36,999 bases of DNA. Source: an uncultured Clostridia bacterium (GTDB lineage Bacteria; Bacillota; Clostridia; Oscillospirales; Ruminococcaceae). A model generated the notes under the pieces. That model saw nothing but the letters and a program-made list of their open reading frames with translations, did not search any database and was not told where the DNA came from. A program made the position numbers and the translations under genes. The first letter of the stretch is position 1, and each line of letters begins with the position of its first letter. Shown here piece after piece: positions 6,924 through 15,409 of this stretch. Location of the stretch: NCBI GenBank assembly GCA_947627985.1, contig CANQYD010000021.1, positions 1-36,999 on the forward strand, given 5' to 3'.

Positions 6924-7008
6924 GGGCGAAGCCCCCGACGCCGAAGGCGTCGCCTCCGAAGCTTCGCTTCGGAGGAAGTCGCGCTCCCGCGCGACTTGGG
7001 CTTCGCCC
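6924..7008. repeat. Cloverleaf palindromic repeat, copy C
   Basis: Outer stem 6924-6934/6998-7008, identical to copies A and B. Inner hairpins: CGACGCC loop GAA (6936-6952); CCTCCGAAGC with loop TTC (6953-6975), the reverse complement of the loop in copy B; AAGTCGCGC loop TCCC (6976-6997). It lies 63 bp after the ftsW stop codon. The 6756-6915 spacer between B and C contains no gene I can recognise. Confidence 0.9.
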
Positions 7009-7071
7009 GAGCCCTTTTACCCACCTTTACTTTCTGAGTCCCGCCGGGCAAGACCCCGGCTTGCGCACTCG

Positions 7072-8352
7072 CTATATGTCGCACTGCCTCGACACCGCCA
7101 GCACGATCCCCATCTCCGCAAGCTGCAAAAGAAGCGCCGTGCCGCCGTATGAAAAGAAGGGCAGCGAAACGCCAGTGTTCGGGAAGGCGTTGCAGGCGAC
7201 GCCGATATTTAAAAGCGCCTGGACCCCGATCTGAAACGTGATCCCGGTCACGACGAGCATGCCGAATTTGTCCTTCGCCTTCTTGGCGATGTAAAATCCG
7301 CGGTAAATGAGCAGCCCGAAGAGGATAATGACGACGAGACCGCCGAGATATCCGAGCTCCTCGACGATTATCGGGAAGATGAAGTCGTTCTGAGGTTCGG
7401 GCAGCCATGCGTATTTCTGCCGCGATTCGCCGAAGCCCAGCCCGAACCAGCCGCCAGAGCCTATCGCGATGAGTGACTGCGCGGTCTGCCAGGAGTCGTC
7501 GGTGATCTCGCCCTCGCTCGCCTGACCCATTCCGCTGAAGCGGTCGGCGATGTAGTTTAATCCTCCGCCTTTTGCCGATGAGTATAATATCGCCGCCAAA
7601 ACAGCCAACACCATCAGCACCGAACAGAGCTGTATAAAAGTCTTCCACGGCATTCCGCCGACGAAGATCACGCATAATCCGATAACTCCCATGAGGAGCA
7701 TTCCAGAGATATGCCTCTGCGCAACCATCACAATGCAGACGATCCCGAGGATAACAAGAAGCGGAAAAGCACCCTTTCCGAAGCTTGAAAGTTTATCGGT
7801 ATTTTGACAGATAAGTCCCGCCAAAAATACTATCAGCACCGCTTTCATCAGCTCCGAGGGCTGAAAAGACTGTCCCGCGACGTTTATCCACCTATGCGCT
7901 CCCGCTTCGGCATGACCTAACGGCGCCGGCGCAAAGCATAAAAGCATAAGCCCGAGGGTCACGATAAACCCAAACGTCGCAAGTTTTCTGTTCATCAGGA
8001 TATGATAGTCAAAAAAGGATATGAAGATCATCAGGAAAACGCCGAAAATAGCCGCTATCCCTTGGGTTTTTACATATCTGTACCCGTCCGGGGGATTGAG
8101 GCTCAGCCCCGCGACATAGCTCGCCGAGAACATCATGATGATACCGTACGCCAGCAAAACGATGACGACGGTGAAAAACACCATGTCGATAGGTCCGTCG
8201 TAAAACCGAAGCCCGACGGATTTTTTGCGAAGCTCCCCGCCTTGCTCGCGCTCATCATGTGCGGGAGCGTCGGCATGATCGGGCTTTCTTGCTTTTTTTA
8301 CACGCCTTCCGTTCACCGTATCCGGATATCTTCGGGCGGCTGTATTTGTCAT
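7072..8352 (-). CDS. ftsW: SEDS-family septal glycosyltransferase FtsW
   Basis: A polytopic SEDS protein that polymerises lipid II at the septum together with its class B PBP partner, probably the ftsI product of this operon. The 426-residue protein has a basic, charged cytoplasmic N-terminal tail of about 50 residues followed by roughly ten membrane segments. Family motifs visible are QPSELMKAVLIVFLAG in the middle, PEPQNDFIFPIIVEELG before the late helices and the C-terminal NTGVSLPFFSYGGTALL. Start ATG 8350-8352 behind GGGGAAGAG. mraY ends 15 bp upstream. The 3' flank carries cloverleaf repeats C and B, so the message may be processed or terminated there before murG. Confidence 0.95.
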   Translation of the reverse strand: MTNTAARRYPDTVNGRRVKKARKPDHADAPAHDEREQGGELRKKSVGLRFYDGPIDMVFFTVVIVLLAYGIIMMFSASYVAGLSLNPPDGYRYVKTQGIAAIFGVFLMIFISFFDYHILMNRKLATFGFIVTLGLMLLCFAPAPLGHAEAGAHRWINVAGQSFQPSELMKAVLIVFLAGLICQNTDKLSSFGKGAFPLLVILGIVCIVMVAQRHISGMLLMGVIGLCVIFVGGMPWKTFIQLCSVLMVLAVLAAILYSSAKGGGLNYIADRFSGMGQASEGEITDDSWQTAQSLIAIGSGGWFGLGFGESRQKYAWLPEPQNDFIFPIIVEELGYLGGLVVIILFGLLIYRGFYIAKKAKDKFGMLVVTGITFQIGVQALLNIGVACNAFPNTGVSLPFFSYGGTALLLQLAEMGIVLAVSRQCDI

Positions 8353-8367
8353 AAACTCTTCCCCTAT

Positions 8368-9384
8368 CTATTTAAAACTGTAAAGTGCCGTAAGTATCAC
8401 TCCCAAAGCCCCCGCGGCAAGAGTGATCCCGGAAAACACAAACATTATCTTATACTCACTCCAGCCCGAGAGCTCGAAATGATGATGAATAGGCGCCATC
8501 TTAAAGACCCTCTTGTGCCTCAGCTTAAAGCTCCCGATCTGGATAACGTCGCTCATCGCTTCGGTTAAATAAATTATCCCGATTATCGGTATCAGTATCT
8601 CAAGCCCCGAGGCAAGCCCGAACGCGACAACGCAGCCTCCCAAAAACATCGAGCCCGTGTCACCCATAAAGACTTTAGCCGGGTGAAGATTCCATACCAA
8701 AAATCCGAGGCAGCCTCCGCACAGTGAAAACGCAAAAGCCGCATATTCCCAGTCGTTTATGATCACGAAAACCAGCGCAAAGCAGGCGGAGTAGATTAAA
8801 GTGACCGAGCCGCATAAGCCGTCCACGCCGTCCGTTAAATTCACGGCGTTGACAAAGCCGTAAATCGCGACAGCCATCAGCGGATAGTAAAACCAGCCGA
8901 GCTCCCACTCCCCGATAAACGGGATCGTGAGCGCGGTGTCGTTTCCCAAAAGTCTCAGGGCGATAAGATACAAGATCACTATGACCGCCTGGCAGACGCT
9001 CTTTGCCTTCGCGTCAAAGCCTTTATTGCGCTTTTTGACGACTTTTATGTAGTCGTCCGCAAACCCGACAAGCATGAATCCCAAAGCCGCGCCGAGCCCC
9101 GCAAGAAGCTTAAGCAGCGCGTTTTCGGGGGCTTCCAAAAGATGAGCCCCGCGGTATTTTAAGATGATGAAATACCCTATCAGCGAACAGAAAACGGTCG
9201 AGAGAATGAACATGAATCCCCCCATCAGCGGGGTGCCTTCCTTGTCCTTTTGCCATCTGGGACCGATTTCCAGGATGTGCGCGCCGGCTTTGAGCTTTTT
9301 AAGATAGGGGATCAGAATAAATCCGATCCCTGCCGAAATCAGCGCCGAGAGAATTGTAACGATGAGATTTATCCAAAACGGCAT
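8368..9384 (-). CDS. mraY: Phospho-N-acetylmuramoyl-pentapeptide transferase MraY
   Basis: An integral membrane enzyme that attaches phospho-MurNAc-pentapeptide to undecaprenyl phosphate, giving lipid I. The 338-residue length and about ten hydrophobic segments fit the family. Motifs: the cytoplasmic loop GTPLMGGFMF; the metal-site aspartates in FADDYIKV; NLTDGVDGLCG; MGDTGSMFLGG; and the HHHFELSGW motif near the C-terminus. It starts at the ATG 9382-9384, five bases after the murE stop codon, with only a weak ribosome site (AAGG), suggesting translational coupling to murE. Confidence 0.96.
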   Translation of the reverse strand: MPFWINLIVTILSALISAGIGFILIPYLKKLKAGAHILEIGPRWQKDKEGTPLMGGFMFILSTVFCSLIGYFIILKYRGAHLLEAPENALLKLLAGLGAALGFMLVGFADDYIKVVKKRNKGFDAKAKSVCQAVIVILYLIALRLLGNDTALTIPFIGEWELGWFYYPLMAVAIYGFVNAVNLTDGVDGLCGSVTLIYSACFALVFVIINDWEYAAFAFSLCGGCLGFLVWNLHPAKVFMGDTGSMFLGGCVVAFGLASGLEILIPIIGIIYLTEAMSDVIQIGSFKLRHKRVFKMAPIHHHFELSGWSEYKIMFVFSGITLAAGALGVILTALYSFK

Positions 9385-9389
9385 TTTAT

Positions 9390-10853
9390 TTACCTTCCGC
9401 TTTTTTCAAGATTTTCAAGAGCTTCGGCAATCTGCTCCCGCTCGTCGAAGTGAATTTTTCTGTTCCCCGCAAGTATCTGATAATCTTCATGACCCTTGCC
9501 CGCCAAAACCACAGTGTCCCCCGATCTTGCGTTTTCCATCGCCCAGAAGATCGCTTCCCTGCGGTTGTCGATCTCGATATATTCGGTATCCGAGCCTTCA
9601 AGACCCGCTATAATCTGGGTGATGATCGAGTGCGGGTCCTCGTTTCGGGGATTGTCGGAGGTGACTATCAAAAAATCGGAATATTTGGCGGCAGCCTCAG
9701 CCATCAAAGGTCTCTTGATGGGATCGCGGTCCCCGCCGCACCCGAAGAGGCACACCACCCTCCCGTGCGCGCATTCTTTGACGCTTGAGAGGATATTTTC
9801 AAGGGCGTCGGGGCTGTGAGCGTAGTCGATGATGACCGTGAAATCTCTTCCGGTGGGGACGACCTCGCACCTTCCTCTTACGCCTTCGACCTCTTTTAAG
9901 TTTCTGATATTCTCCTCGGGATCATACCCCAAAAGCTCAGCCATAGCGAGCGCGCAGAGGGTGTTTGAGATGTTGTAGCTACCGGGAAGCTTTACCGAAG
10001 CCTTATATTCCCCGCTTTCCGAGCGGTAAAGATACTCGGAGCCGTGGGGCATGAGATGATGATCCCGGGCGGTGAAATCCGCAAGCCGCGTGAGGGAAAA
10101 GCCGTATTTTTCACAGCCTATCTCCTCAAAGAGCCGCCTGCCGTATTCATCATCGATATTTACAAGCGCTTTCCTGCATTGACTGAACAAAATCTTTTTC
10201 GCCCGATAGTAGTTTTCCATGGTCCCGTGGACGTCGAGATGGTCCTGCGTAAGATTTGTAAACGCCGCGATTTCAAATGTGACCCCCGCAAGCCGCCTCT
10301 GCTCAAGCCCCTGGGACGTAGCCTCCATCACGCAGTATTTGCAGCCCTGATCCGCCATCTTCTTTAAGAGCGGATAGAAATCCTCCTGCTCGGGGGACGA
10401 CGGAGCCATGCGGTCGGAATGAAGGACCTGCTCGCCTATTTCATCTCCAGCGGTGCCGATAAGCCCGACCTTCTCGCCCGACATCGATAAAAGCCGCTTT
10501 AAAACCGTTGTAACGGTGGTCTTGCCGTTTGTTCCGGTGACGGCGATCATCTTCATTCTGCGCTGGGGATTTCCCGTGAAGTTTGCCCAGAGCTTTGATA
10601 AAGCCTCTCTTGCGTCGGGGACGGTTATCTGATTATCTATCCCGCAGTCCCTTTCCGTCACGAATGCCGATACGCCTTTTTTGATAAGCTCGGGGATCGC
10701 CGAGTGCGCGTCAAATCGCTTTCCGGTAAGACATACAAAAAGACTTCCCTCCCCCATTTCCCGTCTGGAATCGGAGAAAAGCCCGGTGATCTCAATGTTT
10801 TTAAGCTGCTCGGGCACAGACGCTATGCCCTCAAACAATTCGTTAAGCTTCAT
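9390..10853 (-). CDS. murE: UDP-MurNAc-tripeptide synthetase MurE (diaminopimelate-adding)
   Basis: ATP-dependent Mur ligase that adds the third residue to UDP-MurNAc-L-Ala-D-Glu. The 487-residue protein has the P-loop TGTNGKTT (106-113), the Lys in YYRAKKILF (about 219) that is carbamylated in the family, and DNPR at 400-403, the motif of enzymes selecting meso-diaminopimelate rather than lysine. The peptidoglycan is therefore predicted to be of the A1-gamma type. I place the start at ATG 10851-10853 (MKLNELFEG, typical of the family) behind a G-rich TTTGGGGG. The open frame continues 32 codons further upstream through heptad tract H4 with non-family sequence. In a standard dcw cluster murF would follow; here mraY does. 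Confidence 0.95.
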   Translation of the reverse strand: MKLNELFEGIASVPEQLKNIEITGLFSDSRREMGEGSLFVCLTGKRFDAHSAIPELIKKGVSAFVTERDCGIDNQITVPDAREALSKLWANFTGNPQRRMKMIAVTGTNGKTTVTTVLKRLLSMSGEKVGLIGTAGDEIGEQVLHSDRMAPSSPEQEDFYPLLKKMADQGCKYCVMEATSQGLEQRRLAGVTFEIAAFTNLTQDHLDVHGTMENYYRAKKILFSQCRKALVNIDDEYGRRLFEEIGCEKYGFSLTRLADFTARDHHLMPHGSEYLYRSESGEYKASVKLPGSYNISNTLCALAMAELLGYDPEENIRNLKEVEGVRGRCEVVPTGRDFTVIIDYAHSPDALENILSSVKECAHGRVVCLFGCGGDRDPIKRPLMAEAAAKYSDFLIVTSDNPRNEDPHSIITQIIAGLEGSDTEYIEIDNRREAIFWAMENARSGDTVVLAGKGHEDYQILAGNRKIHFDEREQIAEALENLEKSGR

Positions 10854-10900
10854 ATACAGCCCCCAAAGGAGCACCCTCCCCGGGGCGCCCCATATATAAA

Positions 10901-10935
10901 TCTGATATCTGACTTCTGCCCTCTGACTTCTGTCA
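10901..10935. repeat. Heptanucleotide tandem tract H4, abutting the ftsI stop codon
   Basis: Five units: TCTGATA, TCTGACT, TCTGCCC, TCTGACT, TCTGTCA. The last contains the ftsI stop codon (TGA on the minus strand, 10933-10935). This is the most regular tract in the window. Confidence 0.75.
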
Positions 10936-13188
10936 GCCCGTTTCGTCATCTACGATAAAGTACGCCTCTATAACCGACCCCACCTCGGCATATTGCCCTG
11001 CGGTGTCGTTTCCCGAGCACTTAGCGCCCGTCTTTTTGGCGGCGCCGCCGAGGGGTTTTAAATTCAGCCCGAGGCGTGAAAGCGTATCGGTCGCCGATTC
11101 TAAGCTCTTTCCCGTCAGATCTGGCACGGTGACATACTCCGGCTCGGCGCCTTCTTCGGTGTAGAGCATGACGGTGCAGCCCTTGGGCATGGCGCTCTGA
11201 TCGGACGGCATCTGCCTTATGACCGTATCGCCAGAGCCGATGACTTCGGCTTCCAGTTCAAGCGCTTCGATAGTGGATTTTGCGGATTCTACCGAGCTGC
11301 CCGTCACGTTCGGGACATTGACGTCAAGGTTAGAGATATCTTCCTCCGAATATTCGGCATAGTAACCGAGATAGGGAAGGACCTCTGTCAGAGTCTGCGA
11401 CACGACGGGAGCCGCGACTGCCGAGCCGTAGTATTTGCCGTTTCTCGGCTCGTCTACCATCACGAGCATGATGATTTCGGGATCGTCTGCGGGGTAAAAC
11501 GCGCAGTAGGAGGAGACATATTTCGTCTCGCCTCCCGGCTCGTCGAGCTTCTGGGAGGTGCCGGATTTTCCGCCGATGTTGTAGCCCTTTATGTATACGT
11601 TCGAGCCCTGATTTGTCGTGACGACGGTCTCAAGGGTCTGCCTCATGACAGCCGAAGTCTCCTCCGAGATGACCTGCCGCTTGACGGTGGGTTCAAACTG
11701 CTTTACGATGTTGCCGTCGGAATCGACTATTCTGTCCACAAGATAGGGGGTGACGAGATATCCCCCGTTGACGACTGCCGCATATGCCGTTATCATCTGT
11801 ATCGGGGTGATCTTGTTCGCCTGTCCGAACGCCGAAACAGAGAGGTCGACAATGGACATTCTCGAATAGGGAACATAGATGGAATCAGCCTCGGCGGGGA
11901 GGTCGATACCCGTCTTTTCGGTGAATCCGAACGCCTTGAAGTAGTCGGTGAATGCCTTTGCTCCGAGGGTCTGACCGATCGTCATAAACGCCGGGTTGCA
12001 GGAGTTGGTCATCGCCTGAACGAAATTCTGCGTGCCGTGTCCGCCGTGGGTGGTCCAGCAGCTGATGGTCTCGGGTCCGACGGTCATATATCCCTTGCAG
12101 TAATATGTGTCGTCCAAGGATATCGCCTGCTCCTCAAGCGCGGCTGAACCGGTCACGACCTTAAATACCGAGCCGGGATAGTAAAGCTCGCTGACGGCTT
12201 TGTTGCGCCACTGGCGGTTCCACACGGTCGAGCGCTCGGCTTCATATGCCTCTTCTCCCTCGTCGGCTAAGACTTTTTCAAGATTTTCTTCATCTTTCGG
12301 ATCAAACACCATCGCCGGGTCGTTTAAGTCGTAGCCGTTCTCGGTCGCCATCGCGAGAATTTTTCCCGTCTTGCACTCCATGACGATGGCGCAGCCCCTA
12401 TCCTTGGCGTTGTTGTCATCGACTGCCTGCTTCAGCGCTTTTTCGGTGTAATACTGGATAGTGGTGTCAAGATTTGTATATATGGAGTCCCCGTCCTGAG
12501 CGTCGTAGGACTGCTTGTATTTATACTGAATTTCACGGTTATGCGCGTCCACCGCGGTTATTATCTTGCCGTCGACGCCGGTGAGGTACTCGTCGTAGTA
12601 GCTCTCAAGACCCAAAATGCCGTAGCCGTCGTAGTGAAGATGACCTATCACGGCAGCCGCAAGGTCGTTGTGGGGATAATATCTCTTTGCGGTGGGAGTC
12701 GCGCCGACGGATGTCACCGGCACCTTCTCCTCGCCCTCGTAGTCTTTGTCATATGTCGGGTTCAGCGCCTCCATCATATCCTCGACGGTGACTTTGTCCA
12801 CGTCCTTTTTGATGATCTGGTACTGATTGTTCTGATATAGCTTTTTCCTTATCTCTTCGCCGTCGACGTCAAGATAATTGCTTAATGTCCCGACGATATC
12901 GTTTTCGCGGTCTCTATCGCGCTCTTGGAAGGTCTTTGGGTCGACAAATACCGTGTAGACCGTCACGCTCTGGGCGAGCACCTGACCCGTTGAGTCGTAG
13001 ATGGAGCCTCGGTTGGCGGCGATGGTCATCGTCTTGAACTGCTGAGAATTCGCAAGCTGCTGATATTTGTCGCTCTCCTTGACGGCGACGTTATACATCG
13101 TGTAGGAAATATATACCGCGACCAAGATCATCACGGTAAAAACCATGCACAGAAGCCGAAAGCGCATGGACTGCGTGGACTTTTCCAA
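10933..13188 (-). CDS. ftsI: Class B penicillin-binding protein with PASTA domains (FtsI/SpoVD type)
   Basis: A DD-transpeptidase that cross-links septal or spore peptidoglycan, anchored by one N-terminal membrane helix (about 11-32). The 751-residue protein has an N-terminal dimerisation domain (RGSIYDSTGQVLA near 60-72), a transpeptidase domain with SVFK (340-343, nucleophile Ser340), SCN (396-398) and KSG (541-543), and two C-terminal PASTA repeats from about 624. The start is a TTG at 13186-13188 preceded by AAAGGAGTG; no ATG upstream fits better. Its place after ftsL argues for the divisome transpeptidase, while the PASTA tail and domain order equally resemble SpoVD, which in spore formers lies in the same position. 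I cannot separate the two from sequence alone. Confidence 0.93.
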   Translation of the reverse strand: MEKSTQSMRFRLLCMVFTVMILVAVYISYTMYNVAVKESDKYQQLANSQQFKTMTIAANRGSIYDSTGQVLAQSVTVYTVFVDPKTFQERDRDRENDIVGTLSNYLDVDGEEIRKKLYQNNQYQIIKKDVDKVTVEDMMEALNPTYDKDYEGEEKVPVTSVGATPTAKRYYPHNDLAAAVIGHLHYDGYGILGLESYYDEYLTGVDGKIITAVDAHNREIQYKYKQSYDAQDGDSIYTNLDTTIQYYTEKALKQAVDDNNAKDRGCAIVMECKTGKILAMATENGYDLNDPAMVFDPKDEENLEKVLADEGEEAYEAERSTVWNRQWRNKAVSELYYPGSVFKVVTGSAALEEQAISLDDTYYCKGYMTVGPETISCWTTHGGHGTQNFVQAMTNSCNPAFMTIGQTLGAKAFTDYFKAFGFTEKTGIDLPAEADSIYVPYSRMSIVDLSVSAFGQANKITPIQMITAYAAVVNGGYLVTPYLVDRIVDSDGNIVKQFEPTVKRQVISEETSAVMRQTLETVVTTNQGSNVYIKGYNIGGKSGTSQKLDEPGGETKYVSSYCAFYPADDPEIIMLVMVDEPRNGKYYGSAVAAPVVSQTLTEVLPYLGYYAEYSEEDISNLDVNVPNVTGSSVESAKSTIEALELEAEVIGSGDTVIRQMPSDQSAMPKGCTVMLYTEEGAEPEYVTVPDLTGKSLESATDTLSRLGLNLKPLGGAAKKTGAKCSGNDTAGQYAEVGSVIEAYFIVDDETG

Positions 13189-13216
13189 AAATGCTCACTC
13201 CTTTACGCATAAACCG

Positions 13217-13261
13217 AAAAAAATTGAGCCCGCAAGAAGGTCGTTTAAGCTCAACTTTTTT
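13217..13261 (-). terminator. Weak intrinsic-terminator-like hairpin between ftsL and ftsI
   Basis: The minus strand reads AAAAAAGTTGAGC, a 19-base loop, then GCTCAATTTTTTT. The core stem is TTGAGC/GCTCAA extended by A-T pairs and ends in a T run. It is nearly symmetric and so works equally in both directions. It lies inside the dcw operon, so it may attenuate rather than stop transcription. The long loop lowers confidence. Confidence 0.45.
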
Positions 13262-13282
13262 CTTCTCTATATTATTATTTGT

Positions 13283-13765
13283 CTAAGCTCCCAAATATTC
13301 CCGGAGCTCGTTTATCTTGTTTCTGATGATGACGAAGATGTTCTTCTGCTCGGTCTCGACGATCTCGATGACCTGATCCCCCGGCAGCTCGACATACTCG
13401 ATCTGGGACTTGTCCAGCTTCTTAAGACCCAAGACGTTCTCGGCGTAGTCCTCGACGTTCTTTAAAGACGTCCTCGACTCGTATTCCGCGGCAAGGGTGA
13501 TGTTTTCGCTCTGGAGGTTTTTGAGCTCGCTCTCGAGGTCGTGGATCTCGTTGAATAATGAATTCGACTCGACCTTGCCGTAGAGCACCGCGCAGAACAC
13601 CGCAAAGATGAATGCCGCTCTGACAAAGAGCCGAAGAGCCGACTCATGCCGAACCGGAGCCGGGTTTTTCTTCATCTTGATGGCTGGGGATTCGGGCTTC
13701 TGCACCGGCTTTTGCTTCGGCTCGTAAACCGAGAGATCATATGCTAAATTTCCTCTTTGCGCCAA
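13283..13765 (-). CDS. ftsL: FtsL/DivIC-like septum formation protein
   Basis: A 160-residue bitopic protein with a basic cytoplasmic N-terminus of about 45 residues, one membrane helix (about 47-63, FVRAAFIFAVFCAVLYG) and a heptad-patterned coiled coil (about 68-95). A short extracytoplasmic tail contains YAENVLGLKKLDKSQIEYVELP, typical of FtsL/DivIC. Such proteins form a trimer with FtsQ/DivIB and activate FtsW-FtsI. Its position between rsmH and the transpeptidase gene is the canonical place of ftsL. The start is a TTG at 13763-13765 preceded by AAGGGGG. The family is poorly conserved, so the assignment rests on topology and position. Confidence 0.82.
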   Translation of the reverse strand: MAQRGNLAYDLSVYEPKQKPVQKPESPAIKMKKNPAPVRHESALRLFVRAAFIFAVFCAVLYGKVESNSLFNEIHDLESELKNLQSENITLAAEYESRTSLKNVEDYAENVLGLKKLDKSQIEYVELPGDQVIEIVETEQKNIFVIIRNKINELREYLGA

Positions 13766-13891
13766 GACCGTTTCCCCCTTAAGATGATGATGTATATCCC
13801 ATATATTTCACAAAGACGGCGCCGCGAGGGCTTTTTTGCTTCTCCCCGGCAGACTTTTGCCGACCGAAGATATCACGGCGCCGCCCTTAAC

Positions 13892-14812
13892 TCAAAGCTT
13901 CTCGATTATCCGAAGCTTAGCCGATCTCGATCTTGAATTGATCCTCTGTTCCTCTTCCGAGGGTTCTATCGGCTTTTTGGTGATCAACTTCGCCCTCGGC
14001 TTTTTGCCGCATACGCATACCGGGAATTCCGGCGGGCAGGTGCAGCCCTGACAAAACTCCGCAAACCGCTGTTTTACAAGCCTGTCCTCTAATGAGTGGA
14101 AGGTGATTACGCATAATCTTCCGCCCTGATTTAATAACTCAAAAGCCTTGTCCAAGCCCTCCGAGAGGGCTTCAAGTTCGTTGTTGACCTCGATCCTTAT
14201 CGCCTGAAATGTGCGGCGGCAGGGATTTTTGTCCCGCCGAACCCTTTGCGGAACCGACGAGCATATTATCTCGGCGAGCTCCGCAGTAGATCCGATGGGT
14301 TTTTGTTCACGCAACTTTACTATATTGGAGGCTATGGATTTTGCATATTTTTCCTCGCCGTACTCAAAGATGATACGGCTGAGTTCTTCCGCGGAATACC
14401 CGTTGACCACGTCGTACGCGGATAATCCCTCCTTTGACATTCTCATGTCAAGAGGCGCGTCGCCGTGGTAGGAAAATCCCCTCTCGCGGTTATCAAGCTG
14501 CCAGCTCGATACCCCGAGGTCCAAAAGCATTCCGTCGATTTTGTCTATATAAAGGTCTTTAAGAACCTTGTCGATATCCCGATAATCCGCTCTGACGACT
14601 TTCGCGTTGAGACCGTAGAGCCGCTCGGAAGCGGTTTTTACGGCGTCGGGGTCTTTATCTATCGATATCAATAAACCCGTCGTGAGCCTGCCCGCGATCT
14701 CTCTTGAGTGACCTCCTCCGCCGGCTGTGCCGTCGACGTAGATTCCCGCGGGGTCGATATCAAGCCCGTTTACCGCTTCATCGAGCAGGACGGGCAGATG
14801 TGAAAATTCCAC
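13892..14812 (-). CDS. rsmH: 16S rRNA (cytosine-1402-N4)-methyltransferase RsmH
   Basis: SAM-dependent methylation of C1402 in the 16S rRNA decoding centre. The 306-residue length is normal. The N-terminal HLPVLLDEAV and SAM loop DGTAGGGGHS, the central LLDLGVSSWQLD and RGFSY, and the C-terminal VITFHSLEDRLVK are family hallmarks. Start: GTG at 14810-14812 with GGAG overlapping the end of mraZ; the genes are separated by only two bases. A 126-bp gap to ftsL follows and shows no gene. Confidence 0.96.
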   Translation of the reverse strand: MEFSHLPVLLDEAVNGLDIDPAGIYVDGTAGGGGHSREIAGRLTTGLLISIDKDPDAVKTASERLYGLNAKVVRADYRDIDKVLKDLYIDKIDGMLLDLGVSSWQLDNRERGFSYHGDAPLDMRMSKEGLSAYDVVNGYSAEELSRIIFEYGEEKYAKSIASNIVKLREQKPIGSTAELAEIICSSVPQRVRRDKNPCRRTFQAIRIEVNNELEALSEGLDKAFELLNQGGRLCVITFHSLEDRLVKQRFAEFCQGCTCPPEFPVCVCGKKPRAKLITKKPIEPSEEEQRINSRSRSAKLRIIEKL

Positions 14813-14814
14813 TT

Positions 14815-15264
14815 TTAATCTCCCAAAGCGCCGAGAGCCGAATAGAGCTCTTCCGGCGCGATCGACTGGGTAAACGCCTCGTATGCGGCTTTGTCCCAGA
14901 TTTCCGCCGTATCCATCGCGCCGACGACATAGACGTCCTTGATGAGACCCGCGTACTCCCTAAGAGCCTGCGGGACTAAAATTCTGCCCATCTTATCGCA
15001 CTCGACGGATATCGCGCCCTTGATGTATATCTGCTTTAAAATTTCCTTATCTCTGCCTTCGCGCATAGCCGAGATTTTCAGCATTAAGCTGTTCCAGTTC
15101 TCTTCGGAGTAGACGGTCAGCCTGCGGTCGGCGCCTCTTGTGAGGATAAACCTGTCGCCCAAAATGTCGCGGAAGCGCTGCGGGAAGCTCATTCTCCCCT
15201 TTGGGTCCACGGTATACGGCAGTTCGCCGCTCATCAGTTTCATGGCGTCGTTTTTTTCGGGCAT
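14815..15264 (-). CDS. mraZ: Transcriptional regulator MraZ
   Basis: A ring-forming double-AbrB protein that binds repeated boxes in front of its own operon. The 149-residue protein carries two SpoVT-AbrB half-domains: YTVDPKGRMSFPQRFR (about 17-32) and VECDKMGRILVPQALR (about 86-101), each with the D-x-x-G/R-hallmark. Start: ATG at 15262-15264, with GGAGGTG at 15271-15277; the frame is open 13 codons further upstream without another ribosome site. It is the first gene of the dcw operon. Confidence 0.95.
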   Translation of the reverse strand: MPEKNDAMKLMSGELPYTVDPKGRMSFPQRFRDILGDRFILTRGADRRLTVYSEENWNSLMLKISAMREGRDKEILKQIYIKGAISVECDKMGRILVPQALREYAGLIKDVYVVGAMDTAEIWDKAAYEAFTQSIAPEELYSALGALGD

Positions 15265-15368
15265 CAGGCTCACCTCCGTCCCGATTTTGATTTTAAGAGG
15301 CAAAATCCGGGAAAAAGAGACCCTGCGACCGGCTGAGAATCAACTTCAAAGCTGCCGCTGAAAAATCC

Positions 15369-15398
15369 TTTTTCCCACGAAATTGCACTAAATTCCAC
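15369..15398 (-). promoter_or_regulatory. Putative MraZ operator: three 10-bp direct repeats
   Basis: On the minus strand GTGGAATTTA, GTGCAATTTC and GTGGGAAAAA follow one another without spacing, placing GTG(G/C) cores exactly one helical turn apart. They start about 11 bp downstream of the -10 box, in the 5' leader. Known MraZ sites are two to four repeats of a TGGG- or AAGTGG-like core with about 10-bp periodicity, so autoregulation is the simplest reading. Confidence 0.65.
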
Positions 15399-15409
15399 TT
15401 GATACCGAA

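Noticed and set aside
6659-7008. Cloverleaf repeats as tRNA genes
   Set aside because: Three hairpins within a stem recall a tRNA, but there is no T-arm GTTCAA consensus, no CCA-type acceptor, no 7-base anticodon loop, and loops are only 3-4 bases.
6866-7675. 269-codon minus-strand frame overlapping ftsW
   Set aside because: Same strand but a different frame from ftsW, with Arg-rich translation; ftsW is unambiguous, so this is a shadow.
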